Shown: positions 12,655 through 26,013 of the stretch, piece by piece
Layout of the letters: each line of letters starts with the position of its first letter
Numbering within the stretch: the first letter of the stretch is position 1
DNA from: Sapria himalayana
Taxonomy: Eukaryota; Streptophyta; Magnoliopsida; Malpighiales; Rafflesiaceae
Assembly (NCBI GenBank): GCA_029783825.1
Contig: JAREIK010003009.1
Location: forward strand, 35,161 to 99,160
Reading direction: 5' to 3'
DNA length: 64,000 nucleotides
Program-made: the position numbers and the translations under genes
Notes under the pieces: model-generated
The model's database searches: none
The model's input: only the letters and a program-made list of their open reading frames with translations
What the model was told of the DNA's origin: nothing

Positions 12655-12835
12655 CTGATCGTAAGGTTAAAAAAATGCTGTTGGAAGAGCAGCTAGATGC
12701 AAAAAGGGCATTGGCAGATACAAGGAAGGATTTGGATGATGAGAGAAAATGTAGACTAGAACTTCATTACAGATGGCCATGGAGGGACATGCTCGAGTAC
12801 TAGAGTAGTATACAAATTTTGAGGAGCTGAGGGAT
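12655..12835 (+). pseudogene. Probable captured coiled-coil fragment of a kinesin-12 (POK/PAKRP type)
   Basis: The frame at about 12660-12770 reads LLEEQLDAKRALADTRKDL and continues with DDERKCRLELH, a charged heptad-like coiled coil. After a one-base shift it reads AMEGHARVLE, a stop, then YTNFEELRDFHL (about 12775-12835). As I recall the family, a stretch like MEGHARxLEQYADLEEKH occurs in the coiled-coil tail of plant kinesin-12 proteins of the phragmoplast. The match is short and from memory, so the gene name is an inference. It has an internal stop and a frameshift and no motor domain nearby. It lies inside element A, downstream of the Pack-MULE. Confidence 0.5.
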
Positions 12836-13069
12836 TTTCATTTGTGCACTGTCATTAGATACATTGATGAAAAATCATATGTAATCAAGTTTTGTTATGT
12901 TTCTGTGTTAACTATGTAACTTATTGTATCAGAATATTTTATTAACTAATTTTATTTTTTGTTAATTATAAATAATTATTTATATAGTATGTTTTTTTAA
13001 AATTTAATATAAAAATTTAAAAATATGTATTTAAATTTTATGTAAATAATTAAAAATGTTAAAATAATT

Positions 13070-13345
13070 TTAGAAAAAAAATAGCTAGGGATTTTCCCTC
13101 GCTAATATTGCTAGGGAATTTTCTCTCGCTAATATAGCTAGGGATTTTTCCGTCTCTAGTTTTGCTAGGTAATATTTCCTCGCTAATTATGCTAGAAAAT
13201 ATATTTCCTTGTTAATTTTTGTAACAGGCACTTTACCTTGGGAAATGTTTCCTCATTAATCCATCATTAATCTATCGTTATATTGACTTTAGCGATGAAA
13301 ATAATATATTTAGCTATGGAATTTTCCTTAACTATTTGGGAATTT
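13070..13345 (+). repeat. 3' subterminal repeat region of element A
   Basis: Six or more copies of GCTAGGGA(A/T)TTT..CTCGCTAAT occur in close succession (for example 13083, 13120, 13137 and 13163), with variants GCTAGGTAAT and GCTAGAAAAT. They mirror the left subterminal region and end at the inverted terminus (13345-13356). Confidence 0.9.
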
Positions 13346-13356
13346 TTTTCGTAGTG

Positions 13357-13843
13357 TATCTATCTATCTATCTATTTATCTATCTATCTATCTGTCTGTT
13401 TGTCTATCTATCTATTGATCTATCTATCTATCTATCTATCTATTGATCTATCTATCTATCTATCTTTGTATCTATATGTCTATCTATTTGACTATCTATC
13501 TATCTATAATTTTGCATGTCTATTTGCCTATCTATCTATCTGTCAATCTATTCGTCTATCTTTCTATCTACATGACTATCTATCTATCTATCTGTCGCGT
13601 GTCTGTCTATCTATATATTTTTCTTTCTATCTATCTATTTTTCTATCTCTCTCTCTATATATCTATATGTTTTTTCCATCTTTCTATCTATTTTTCTATC
13701 TATCTGTCTATTAGTCTATTTATAAGTCTATCTATTTGTCTATCTATCTATATGTCTATCTATTTGTATATATATATATATATACATACATTTATTTATT
13801 TATTTCTCTACATATCTATCTTTCAAATCAATCTGTCTGTCTA
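13357..13843 (+). repeat. Degenerate (TCTA)n array, block 2
   Basis: This is the continuation of block 1 after element A, in the same orientation, with a short (AT)n run near 13768-13786. It ends at the left terminus of element B. Confidence 0.96.
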
Positions 13844-13854
13844 TACTATAAGAA

Positions 13855-14110
13855 ATTATTTATATAGATATGAAATTTGGCTAGGGAAATAATCCCTAGC
13901 TAATTTACGAGGGATTATCTAGGGAACTACAAGAGATATTTGACTTTATATTCAATGACAAATTTTTAATGGATGTGTGATGGATTAGAGATAGAAATTT
14001 TTGATAGAAAAATATCTCTAGCTAATATTATCATAGATTTTAGCACTAACATGGGCAACAAATTTATCAATGACTTTAGAGATGGATTTTCCCTAGCTAA
14101 TTAGCTCGAG
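13855..14110 (+). repeat. 5' subterminal repeat region of element B
   Basis: Motifs GGCTAGGGAAAT, CCCTAGCTAAT, ACGAGGGAT and TGATGGATTAGAGAT occur in the same order as in the left end of element A (4630-4760). The two elements therefore belong to one CACTA family. Confidence 0.85.
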
Positions 14111-14329
14111 AAAAATTCCCTCAATAAATCATTATATAGAAAAATATATTTACAATTAAATATTAATAGCAAGTGATTGATTCTTAAATTATAATTTTCA
14201 CAAATATATACATTTATCTAGTGATTTTCCCTAACATAGCTTGAGTTTATTTTCGTCATTAATTTATTGTGAATTATTTTTTTTTTGTTTTATATATTAT
14301 TTGTTTTAATATTTGATATAATTTTATAT

Positions 14330-14960
14330 ATTAAAGGTTTGTCAAGGTCTATGGATGAGGATCCTTGAAAGATGTCTTCTCCTTATAAATTATAAAAATA
14401 AGATGTTATAAATAAATAATTTCAAAAATATATAAATATGAATAAAAATTTATATTAATAAGGACAAAAAAAACTATTTTTTTGATTATAAAATTTTTAA
14501 AAAATATACAAAATATTATTTGAATTAATTAATAATGATATTAAAATATTTGTATTAATAAATACATTAAATAATTAATTTTATAATTATAAACATTTTT
14601 TAAAATATTTGAAATAATATATCAACATGCATAAATAGTTGTATTAATAAAAACATAAAATCATTATTTGTTTGATAATAAAAAAAATATTCGTAAAAAA
14701 TCTGAATTAGTAAATAAATAAGTAAATATTTATATTAACAAAACTTAAAAAAAACTTAATGATTATAGAAATTTTTTTAAAAAAATATTACTAAAAGATT
14801 TGAAATATTTGAATTATAAATAAAATCATATTTTTTATTAAATTTAAGATAAAATAAATTGATATTTAAGGATAAATATATTGATGTTTTAAATACATCC
14901 AAAAATTATTGACGAGTTATAAAAAAATATCTCCAAGTGCTTATTAAAACAATACTTTAG
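14330..14960 (+). repeat. AT-rich block shared with element A
   Basis: This is the counterpart of about 5095-5700 in element A: AAAGGTTTGT, TCTATGGATGAG and CTTGAAAGATGT, then long A/T stretches with TTTTTTTGATTATAAA. It is non-coding. Confidence 0.7.
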
Positions 14961-17230
14961 GTATTTTTTAGGGTTTAATAGAAGATTTTGTTAATATTAC
15001 TAATGATATTTTTTTCTCTTATACACACTTAAAATTATTTTTAGACCTATTAACACTTTTGAAAATCACTACCAAACTGACCATAAGTTGATTTTAATTC
15101 AAACTTTATTTTTGCCTCTACTAAAATTTATAAGAATTAAAGCATTGAGTAAATTATTATAGTAAATAAAAAAGAAAATAAAAAATAATATTAAATTTAA
15201 TATAAAATATGTAATCTTAAAATAATAAATAAATAAATATGAATATTTTAAAATTAAAATATGTTAAACATGAACAATAACCTAATCGGTGGCTGAGCAA
15301 AATAGCATCAAGGAGGCAAACTGCTTACGGAAGATTGTTGGCAATGTGTTATGCTTCATCATTCTAATTCTGATTGGTGTTTATGACTTTTCAATTAGTC
15401 TTTTTTCTATATTTTCTTAAACATAAATTATCATGATACATAACCTAATCAGTTTTCTTACAATTTGAAGACCTAATTTTGTGTTTTCATTTGTTGCATT
15501 ATTTGATCATGTTTTCAGTTTTTGACGAAGAATGAAAAATATGATTTTGGAATTGATATGATGATCAAACTTGGTAATTTAAATCAATGTCGAACAAGAT
15601 AATTTTTTTTCCATAGATTTTTTTTGAAAAGTGCTAATTATTCTTATCATTTATTAAAATTAGGTATCCACTTAGGCGGGTGATAGGAGGAACTATCTAC
15701 CCAGGATTGACTTAACAGCCAGAACAAAATGGAAGTGTGAGTCCTTGGAATCTACTACTCAATAATTTTTTTAATGTATATAAATCTGATATATGCTATG
15801 AGACTCTCCAGAATATCTTTTATTAATTTTATTCTTCTTATATTATAATTACATGTTGATTACTTATTATTCTAGGATACTAAATTTGTTCAATTTTTCT
15901 ATATCCTTCAAAACTATTAGTCTATTCACTACACCAAATATTTTTTGCATTTGCTTCATGGGCAACTTTTCTTTTGACCAAAGTTTAATTGATTATCTAC
16001 TTTTTGTCTACCTTTCATTTTAACTGAAGTTTGATTTGATGATATGACTTTAGTAATATAATAAGTTAATGGTGTTGGTGTTGGGCTGACAGTAGTAGCT
16101 TATTTTTCCATGGTAATTGATACAAGCATTGTTAGTTTTACAACATGTTTGAATTTAAATATTTTAAATAAAATATGCATAAATTAGGTTATAGATATTT
16201 AAAAATTGAAAATAGGTTTGCGAACCTTTATTTAGAACACTGTAAACCATGAAAAACAATTTAATGGTAAACTCAACTTCCATTGAAGTAGGCATACTAC
16301 AATATAAATACCAATCTTACTTGAGAAAAAATTGATATTAAGATTATATAAAATTTTTTTGAATGCTAGCTGATCACAAACAATGCATAGGATTAAATGT
16401 CAGTATTCTTTTAAATCTTATTGTTTAAATTATTGTTTAACACAATGTGTTTTATTTATTCATGAATAATTTAATTAAATGCAAATCATATATTTTCTGG
16501 TGTATGATTCAATAAAGTTTACAAGTGAAGGAAGTTTTGACTCTTTATTGTGCTTGTGTTAGAGATGATATGTTGGGTAAAGCCAAAATATTTATTAGTT
16601 TAATTAGAAATTAAGTTTGGCAAAACTAATATCTCAAAGAGTTTGGTTGCTCATATTGATTTAGAAGGCTGAAAATACTTAACCTAGATCTTCGTTGCTT
16701 AGTTTGCAAGTGAATACCTACTCAGGTTGTGCTACTTGAATTGTTGATATTGTGTAATCTTGATAACATCAAATTCATTAAATTTAAAATTATTCATATT
16801 TTTTTTTCACGACCTCCATAATTTTGATAAAATTAATGAAAACATTAGTTTTTTTCATTAAAAAGAAGAAACCATCCTCAATTAAATATAAAATATGAGC
16901 TAATCATGGTGATTCTAATTAGTAAATTCTTTTTTTTTTTGCTAATTTAATATTGTTTGAAAATATTTTTTATTGTTGTTAGGTGTTATTAGACCTAGAA
17001 AAAATTATGTATTGGTGCATTAGAATAATAATTTTTAAAAAAGTACCTAAATAAGTAAATATTCATATTAAAAAATACATCAAAATAAAAGATTTCTACT
17101 TTTTGGTAAACTCAAAAAATACTTTTATTGCTCCTGTATATTTATTGTTTTGAAAAAAAATAAAAACAAAAAATCTATTTTCAAAAACACTATAGCAAGA
17201 GAGGTATACTATTTTGGAAAATATTATGCT
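14961..17230. other. AT-rich non-coding part of element B
   Basis: No gene is recognised. Less AT-rich patches at about 15285-15360 and 15660-15750 lack a convincing reading frame or family match. The stretch may be 5' leader or intron sequence of the transposase gene. Confidence 0.4.
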
Positions 17231-17234
17231 GATT

Positions 17235-17605
17235 TGAAGCAATATAATATTTATATAAATATTATAAACACAACATTATATATAAACATTTAAACATTTT
17301 TATAATCATATGACATTATATATAAATGTTTATAGTCTAATATATAATATATATAAACGTATAACATTATATATAAATATTAATATGTTTATATAAACAT
17401 ATAATGTTATATATAAATGTTTATACATATGTATAAATGTTTATAAATATTTATACAACATTTACAAAACTCTATCCATTTATATAATTGTTTATATAGC
17501 ATTTATCAAAATATAAAATGTTTATACATATTTATAAAAATATAATAATTATAATGTTTATATAATTGTGATATTTATACAATATAATATTTATAAAAGT
17601 TTTTC

Positions 17606-17649
<44 letters not shown>

Positions 17650-17745
17650 CATTTATAAAAATATTTTAATACAACATTATATCTAAACACTGGTACATTT
17701 ATATAATCTTATGCCATTATATTTAAAAGTTTAAACTTTAATATA
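17235..17745 (+). repeat. AT-rich palindromic block, copy 2 of 3
   Basis: It matches 6540-7015 of element A, including TATGTTTATATAAACATATA and the closing words around TTATGCCATTATAT. A (GT)n run of about 15 units (about 17618-17647) lies inside it. A third copy is in element D at about 39680-40270. Confidence 0.75.
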
Positions 17746-17770
17746 AATGTGCAACTAAGAGAATAGTGAT

Positions 17771-18001
17771 GTGCAATATGATGCTTGTATGCATACACAA
17801 GAGATTATCTCTATAATATATATATCATATGAAGAAATGATATATTATAGAGGGACATTAGTAGTTTTATCTATGAATGAGGACGAGAGTAGTATTGAGT
17901 ATTTAGAAAGACAAGTCAATTATCATTGTCATTTGGGAGTCTTCATAGAGCTCTTCTATCGTGATGATTACGTTAAAAAAGTAAACAAATCTTTTTTTTA
18001 A
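17771..18001 (+). other. Small open frame of 76 codons, not recognised
   Basis: An ATG-initiated frame runs to a TAA and has a balanced, non-repetitive composition, unusual for its AT-rich surroundings. It contains ESSIEYLERQVNYHCHLGVF and ends next to a possible splice donor (AAAAAAGTAAAC near 17980). It could be an exon of a captured gene or chance. I recognise no family and assign no function. Confidence 0.25.
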
Positions 18002-21000
18002 TTGTTGTTGATACTTCTTATGTTTATTTATTATAGTTTTCGTAACTCATCTTTTTACTTAGATGTATGATTATTAACTTAGAAGTTAATAATCTTAGTA
18101 TAGAAAATAATTATTAGCTTTATATTTTTTTATTTTTTTAAAAATATTGATATAGCTAATAAAAATTATCTAAAATCATTTGTTATATTAATATACAAGT
18201 TGAAATTTGTTGCTTTTGTCTTTTTTTTTATTTTTAGATTTATTTGTAGTCTTATTTTTGTAAGTTATATTTGTAAGTAATTAATTTTTTATTTTATTTT
18301 TTTGGATAATGTTAAAATTATATATTTTTATTGTATGGTCAGATATTTTATTATGTTTGAATATTATTGATATGTTACATATTCATTATTTACTTTGTTA
18401 TTTATTTTTTATTTAATTGAGATGTTATAATTTTTGTATGGTTATACATCTATATAATATATCAATGGTTATATGAAATAAAATATATTTTTAATAAATG
18501 AAATAATATTAAAATTTAATTGCCAATTACTAGTTTTCATGGTTAATAGTAATATTATTTATTTTCTCCATTGTTATAAACATAAAAATTAATTTTTTTA
18601 TTTTTGAAATTTATTTGATTAATTTATAAATAATATTATAAAAAATAACCATAAGAATCTCATAAACTATTAACCATAAATTTATTTAATTATTAAATAA
18701 TATAATTAATGGTTAAATATAAAATAATTTTGTTTTCTAATATTTTCTTTCTTTGACCCGTCACTCACTCGTCTGGTCGTCTCTACATAATTAGGTCAGT
18801 TCACTTCTAAAAAATATTGGTCTCTCAGAACACACCTTCGTCAAAGCATCATTTCGTAGATTCTTATTAAACAAATAAAATATATGTAGCTTTCTATCTA
18901 TCTATCTATCTCTCTATCTATCTATCTATCTATCTATCTCTCTCTACCTATTTTTTTTGTTTATTTTCATTATAATTTAATGAGAAATTAGTAATAAGTT
19001 TTGCAAATTTAAAATCAGCATTGAGCTAAATGGCACTTTTTTATTGATTTCTTCTGTGTCAATGATAAATCAGTAGTGTGAATTTTTTTATTTTAATGAT
19101 TATTTTTTAAAAGGTTTAATGGATTTCAAATAAATAGAAAGTGTGCTAGATATGAAATTCGAAGAAGAATAGTAAAAGAGGACGAAGAAAATAACAAGAG
19201 GAGGAGAAGAGCAAGGTACTGTAATTTTTTAAATTCAAGTTATATCTTATATTTTAATTTATGGTTTTTATATTTTAGAATTTTTGTCCTATAAAGAAGG
19301 TGTATATGAAGAACCTATGAAAATTTATCTACTAATCAAGCTTTTGGGGTTATAGTGTGAAACTCTTATATATTTCTCAAAGAAAAAGTTACAACTTACC
19401 CATAACCTTTAATTTTGGTGTCATTACTCATGTTGATAGTTTGTTGAGGCTGTAATTTTGTTTTGGTGGATGATGACGATTTCTGTTTAGTTTTTTTTCT
19501 TAATAAATCATATTTTTGTGGTCTTTAATTAGGTACCCAATATATTCCATAGTAATTCTTCTCTGTTAAGATCGTAGATGCTTTAATTAATTTAATTGTC
19601 CTGATATTAATTATTTTTTAATAGTACTATTGAAAAAATTCACTACACTAAACTTTATTATATCTATCTAATATTGGAATGTAGAATCAAAGCACACATG
19701 ATTGAGAAATGGAAGGTGTAGAAGACTAAGAACCCAAGTTAGACTATATATTATTATAAGCAGGAGAACAAACATTGTGCAGAATTTTCTTAATGTGTTT
19801 TATAAGATACCATGCATTCTCAAAGCACACTAATCATGCATGGTAATTTTTTTGGTGAATACATATATAATAAATAATTATTCCATCATTATACAGTGTT
19901 CACATGAGTAATATGATATATAATTTGATTAGTAATAAGTATACCCTTCTTTTTTTAAAAAAAAATGCGCATATAGTATTTTATCCAAAGTAGTGTAGAT
20001 GTGTGGTGCATGTGAAGTTGCTTATTTAGTGCAGCCTATGTTTTCTTTACAAGCATATTATTTATTATTTACAATGAAACATGTGTACTAATATACTTCT
20101 GAACACAAAAAACTGGCCAATTTATTTGTGACACATAAAAAATTAGAAATTATCATAAATAATATTGTTCAACTAAATAAAAAAAAATCAAACAAGATGA
20201 AACACGTCATTTAGTAGACTTTCACAATTTTGACTATGATCTAATGTTGATTCTAAGATTATTATTGAGAATCAAAATATCAAAATAATGTTTTTTGATT
20301 AAAATTTTTTATTGGATCTAAATCTCCATATGAAGAAATATCTTTAATATTGGTGTGATATTTTAAATTTAATGTTATTATAGTAGTATATTTTTTGTTA
20401 AATTCAATATTTAGCAATAAAAAATTAATGATAAAAAAAATCAAAATTTATCATTAATGCATAATATGACATTCTTGATATATGATACTATTGATATTGC
20501 ATATATTTTCCTTTTATTTTTTTTCTTTTCAGCTATTTTAGATTTAGCATATGTTAATAAACCCCTTAGTGCAATTTATGATACTCTTGATATATGATTT
20601 ACACACACACACACACACACACATACACACATATGTATGTATAATTTTTTGTTTGTAATTACTTGTATCATTATATTTTTTGTTATTTATATATTTTCAC
20701 TGTTTTGTTTTGATGTATCATAATATGAGTATATTAAATAAGTTTATAATTTTTTTGCAATTAAAGCCATGTTATTGGTTGATGAAATTAATTAACCCGT
20801 TTTAGAATCTTTAAAAAAAAGTGATGTGGCCATTTGGTTAATTTACTCTTTGATTTTTTGGGTGTTGTGAAAAATAGCCTTCTCGGACTGCTATTGCCAA
20901 AATATAGCTTTTTTTAATCTTTTGTTTGATGAAATAATACTCTTTGTGTTTAGTATGCTCATAAAAGATTATATTGAAAATAACATATCATCTGAGCTAA

Positions 21001-22185
21001 CAACCATCATAGAAAATGAAAATAGGCTTTTCAAAACAAAAATTAATTTCTCAGTTAAATATCTAATCGATAAAAGTATATAAGTGATGGTCATATCTAT
21101 AATTTTTGCTAAATTTATAAGTTGTCATCCTTCGTATCGTTTAAGTTTGAATTGATGTGTATGTAAATAATCCTTAAGTGAATTACTCAAATATTAGGAT
21201 AAATTTCTTTTGGACTGCTATTTTTAGGCACATCTTTAGTTCAATAGATTGTGTGTCCTTAGGTTGCTACTTCAATTAACTATTTATTTATGCATTTCTT
21301 TGGCATTTACTCTTAGTGTTTTATTCAGGTGTCTTTTTAATGTTAAGCTTTAGTTTTACTAGATTATATTCATCCTTTTCTAATATCTATCTTGTTAGTA
21401 AACTTAATGTAGGATGTGACAGAATTACTAAGATCTCTATAGTCAATGAGTTTTGCTTACTTTTTATTCTTATTATCTCAGTCGGGTTTCTTTAGCAAAC
21501 TATCTCTTGATTATAGTTCTCCACAAAATATGTTAATGTTAATGCTTGTAATTGTTCATATCTTTAATCAGTCTATATTTGTAATGCTAAAAATTTGAAA
21601 TTGCAAGCTATTCCACATCTATGTTTTCTAGTTTAATACTTTGTATGATATGTTTTCTAGTTCAAATCTATTATGGTTCATGTCTTAATTCTTCATTAAT
21701 TCATTTTCCAAGAGTTCTTGGAATTGGATCTTCATTCCATTTATTTTTTCATTCTTATTTATTTTAATATTCAAAGATTGAATTGAATAACAGTTGAAAT
21801 TTTCTTATTTGATCTTCATTGAGAAATGAGAAGCTTACTCCTTCAAACTTGTAATTCAATTCGTATTTGCTTCCCTTTGTTGTCGTTTCACTTGGTTCTT
21901 GTGTTCTTTTAATTGTGTGGCTTTGATTAGTTCACTAGAAGAGACATGCTCTCTTCATCTATAAATAGCATGATATATTTTCACACTTAGCGTGCAAATA
22001 AATGCTCTATTTCTTCATGTAGATTCTACAAATGCATTGCCTAGAAATTCATGATATTTTATCTTTGCATATTCATCTATAAGTGATTTTATTTAATTAA
22101 TAGTATTATTTGAAGTCAATTGTATGTTTCATTTAGAATTATGATTAAGCATAATTCTTTGCAAATATAACAGTAATAAATGTGT
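18002..22185. other. Long AT-rich non-coding part of element B
   Basis: No gene is recognised in about 4.2 kb upstream of the transposase. It contains a short (TCTA)n tract at about 18892-18945, a (CA)n tract at 20602-20632, and T- and A-rich runs. It is probably the long 5' leader or intron region common in CACTA transposase genes, perhaps with unrecognised insertions. Confidence 0.45.
18892..18945 (+). repeat. Short (TCTA)n microsatellite inside element B
   Basis: About a dozen TCTA units with TCTC variants lie within the transposon, away from the large array. It shows that the same motif occurs independently of the array. Confidence 0.9.
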
Positions 22186-25100
22186 TCAGATCATCAGTAG
22201 ATATATAAAAGGTTTATAAATGGAATTTTGAATAAATATTTTTTGAGTGGGCTAGAAACTTTCATTAACTTGCTTATAGTAAATCGATATGGATGGATGA
22301 GGATAAAATTAAGTGTCCATGTAATAACTGCAACTGTTAGAATATGTCTTTTCATGATGTAAAGACTATTAGATACCATGTGGCTAAATATGAGTTTGTA
22401 CCAATTTATTTTGTTTTGATATATCAAGGGGAAAGTACAATGGATGTGAACATTGATCAAAATTAGGGTACTGAATCATATGTTTGTAGTGAAGAAACAT
22501 CAAACACATATCATACAATGGTCATAGAAGCTCTGGTGCTGACTTTAATATGGATTACATGGATGAACCACATAATCTTGAAGCTTAGAAATTTTATGAT
22601 ATGCTTGCCACAGATAATTAGTTGTGGCCTAGTTGTAAAACACATTCACAATTATCACTTGTGGCTTGATTTATGAGCATGAAGTTTAAAAATCATATGT
22701 CTATGAAATTATTTGATTAGATGATAGAACTGATGAAAGAGATTATTTCGGATAATAATTTGGTCACTAACAACTTTTAAACCATTAAGAAGTTACTATG
22801 AGGTATGGGTCTACCAGTGGAAAAAAATGATTTTTATTTCAAAGGATCTATGTTATATTGGGGTGGTGATAATGATTTAATTAGCTATAAGTTTTGTGAT
22901 CATCCTCAGTGTCAGAAGGCACCTCGTGTCACAGAAATGCGATAGAAGATGAAAGTTGCAATTAAGAAAATTTATTACCGCTCTTTAATTCCTCGATTAC
23001 AACAACAATAAGCATCAAATGTTATAGCACATGATATTAGGTGGCATCCTGAGCATGACGTTGAAAAAGGGGTGATGCATCATCCATTAGATTTACTTGC
23101 TTTGAAGTATTTTAATCATATACATCAAGATTTTTACTACTGAAAGTTGAGATGTGAGATTGGGTTTCTACACTGATGGTTTTTAGCCATTTGGCCAATT
23201 TGGATAATAGTATCCTAAATGGCCAGTGATAGTGACACCTTACAATTTGCCTCCATGGTTGTGTATGAAGGAGTAATATATGTTTCTGTCAATATTGGTT
23301 AAATGGCCAAAAAATCTGAAACACATGTTGGATGTTTTCTCAGAGCCTCTTAAAGTAGAGTTGAATCATTTATGAGATGTTGGCATAAATACATATGACA
23401 TCTCAAAGAAGCAAAATTTCATTATGCGGGCGAAGTGGATGGTAAGTGATTTTACTGCATATTCAATATTGTCTGGTTGGAGTACAACAGGATGGTTAGC
23501 ATGCCCATTTTGCATGGACAAGTATGATGCTTTTATTCTTAAATTTAGTGGTAAACAATCATGGTTTGATAACCATCATAAGTTTCTACCTAAAAATCAT
23601 CCATTCCATAGAAATAGAACTTCATTTCAAAAATATAAAATAGTGATAATAGTTCTACCAGCCGTACGTTAAAGAGATGATATCTTGATAAAGATATAAA
23701 GTTTGGGTCTGAAGAAGATAACTGAAATGGATCCTACTGGAACTATTGGACCAATATGCAAAATATTTGGCTGGAGAAAAAGTAGTATGTTTTGTGACTT
23801 GCCCTATTGGAGGTCCAATTTAATTTGTCTTAACTTGGACGTAATGAATATTGAAAAAATATGTTTGACAATATTTTGAACATTTTCCTGAATGTAGACG
23901 AAAAAGAGACACTTTAAAATTAAGATAAGAGTTGAGTAATTAATATTGGTGTCTGAATTGACATAGTATGAGGCTACCAAAAAATACCCTAAAGCTTGTT
24001 ACACACTTGATAAAAAACCAAGATAGTCTTAGTGTGAATAGGTTAAAAATTTGAAATTTTCAGATGGGTAAGTGTCAAAATTTGGCAGATGTGTATATAT
24101 GAAGAAGCCTAAGTTATTTGGAATAAAAAGTCATGACTATCATGTATTTATGTAGAGATTAATACCAATTGCTTTCCGTGAAATACTTTCTTTAAGTCTT
24201 TGGAAGGTTCTTACAAAACTTAATTTATTCTTCAAATAACTAATCACACCCACAACCAAAATAGATGACATGTTGAGACTAGAGAATGACATACCTCTCA
24301 TTCTTTGTAAACTTGAATGGATATTCCTACCATGTTTATTTCACTCAATGGAGCATTTTCTGGTCCATTTGGCTTATGAAGCAAGGATAACCAGGCTAGT
24401 GCAATACAGGTGGATATATCCTTTTGAGAGGTAAATAAATTTAAGTAGCTATGTTTTATTATTTTAAACATAAATTAATATTGTAATTTGATTTAAATGG
24501 AACCTAACATAATGGTTGTAGGTATCTTCATAAGTTAAAATTGAATATTAGAAACAAGGCAAAAAGTTGAAGGTTCAATTTGCAATGCATATGTAGTAGA
24601 AGAAGCATCATCATTTTGTTCTTATTATTTTGAGGACCATGTCAATACAAAGAATATAAATATCCCTTGGGATGATGAAGGTCATGTGCTGGTGGAAGAT
24701 AAATCTAAGGACAAACTATCTATCTTCAAGCACCTTGAAAGAACAATTGTAAGTGTAAAGAAAAGCTATATGACAGATGAAGAGTACAAAGCAACTCAAA
24801 GCTACATTTTACTTAATTGTGAGAAAGTAGCACCATACATTGAGTATGTATACCTAGAATGGTTGCAGGTTTAATCATAGGATAATTTTGTCCTGAATAT
24901 AAATAATTTAAAATTGATATCCATTATTTTCTCTCTATTAGTATCTATGCAGTGTTTATGTTAAGCAGTAAAAACAGAGACAACCAGTCATTCCGAGACA
25001 TGAGGTCGATTCTATGCTAGAAATAGAATTTGCAAATTGGTTCAAGAACTATGTAAGAATTATTAAGCCTTAATTTTTTGAATATTTTGATTTATTAGTA

Positions 25101-25856
25101 TCTTATATTTTTTAACATCATTTGTTGATTTAATGTAACTTACAAATGATCTTTCAAATGGAGATACCAACATATTCATATAGAATCTAAGTAAATGCAC
25201 ATTTAGATATGTGACAACCTATCTTGGGTATTTTGTCAATGACTATAAATTTCTGACAAAAGAGCATGATTCTTCTAAAGCAACTATGAATAGTGGTTTA
25301 TACATTAAAGGCTCAAGTAATATTGTAGATGAGATTGATTATTATAGTCAAATAGCTGAAGTTATTGAGTTGGAGTATCTTGGACACGAAAATAATAAGA
25401 TTGTATTATTAAATATGAGTGGTTTGATCCTACACGAAATGTGGGTACAAAGATTCATTTGGATTATAAGCTAGTGGATGTTAATCATAAAAGTAGATTT
25501 AATCGACATAAGCCATTTATTATGGTAGTTCAAGCCACTCAAGTATATTATTGTACATATCTAAGTTTATCTCGTGATAAGAGTGACTGGTGGGTCATTT
25601 GCAAAATCAAAACTCAATCAAATTTTAAAGAACCAACATCTTAAAAATGAAGTGCAAACATAGCTATTGCACCAGCATATATAATATTGAGCATGTGCAA
25701 GTAGATAAAGATCCAAAAAACTTATGTGACTCAAATGGTGGCCTAATACAAATTGAAGATGATCATTTTCTATCTGAAGATGAGTTGGAACTTCCATCAG
25801 AATCACATAAAATGTCAGAAGATCCATTAAAGGATGATAGTGATACCAATAATTAA
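22186..25856 (+). pseudogene. TNP2-type CACTA transposase, decayed (element B)
   Basis: This is the DDE-type transposase that cuts and joins CACTA elements in the nucleus. Segments in order: a transposase-associated domain, IYKRFINGILNKYFLSGLE then KIKCPCNNCNC and VKTIRYHVAKYEFVPIY (about 22200-22420); KAPRVTEM and LIPRLQQQ (about 22918-23010); RWHPEHDVEKGVMHHPLDLL (about 23040-23100); the TNP2 core with DFTAYSILSGWSTTGWLACP (about 23446-23510); GWRKSSMFCDLPYW and NLDVMNIEKNMFDN (about 23770-23870); DUF4218-like CKLEWIFLPCLFHSMEH and YRWIYPFER (about 24309-24430); then DUF4216-like GYFVNDYKFLTKEHDS and IAEVIELEYLGHENN (about 25220-25395) and an acidic tail ending at 25856. A probable intron spans about 24431-24521. 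Stops and frameshifts occur throughout; the first Trp codon region shows TAG at 22198. It is inactive as it stands. Confidence 0.9.
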
Positions 25857-26013
25857 ACTGTTAGAATGTTATAGTTTCAAAGAGTTTCTATATTTTGTTG
25901 TAATTCATTGGTGTGTGTTATTCTAAAATGCATAGTTATTCATCATACAATAACAATTTGCGTTTTCATTATATCTCTATTATTTGTACTTTGTTTTTAC
26001 TTTTGTACAGTAG

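Noticed and set aside
25618..25827. Minus-strand frame over the end of the B transposase
   Set aside because: It is antisense to the acidic tail and DUF4216-like part, which read sensibly on +.
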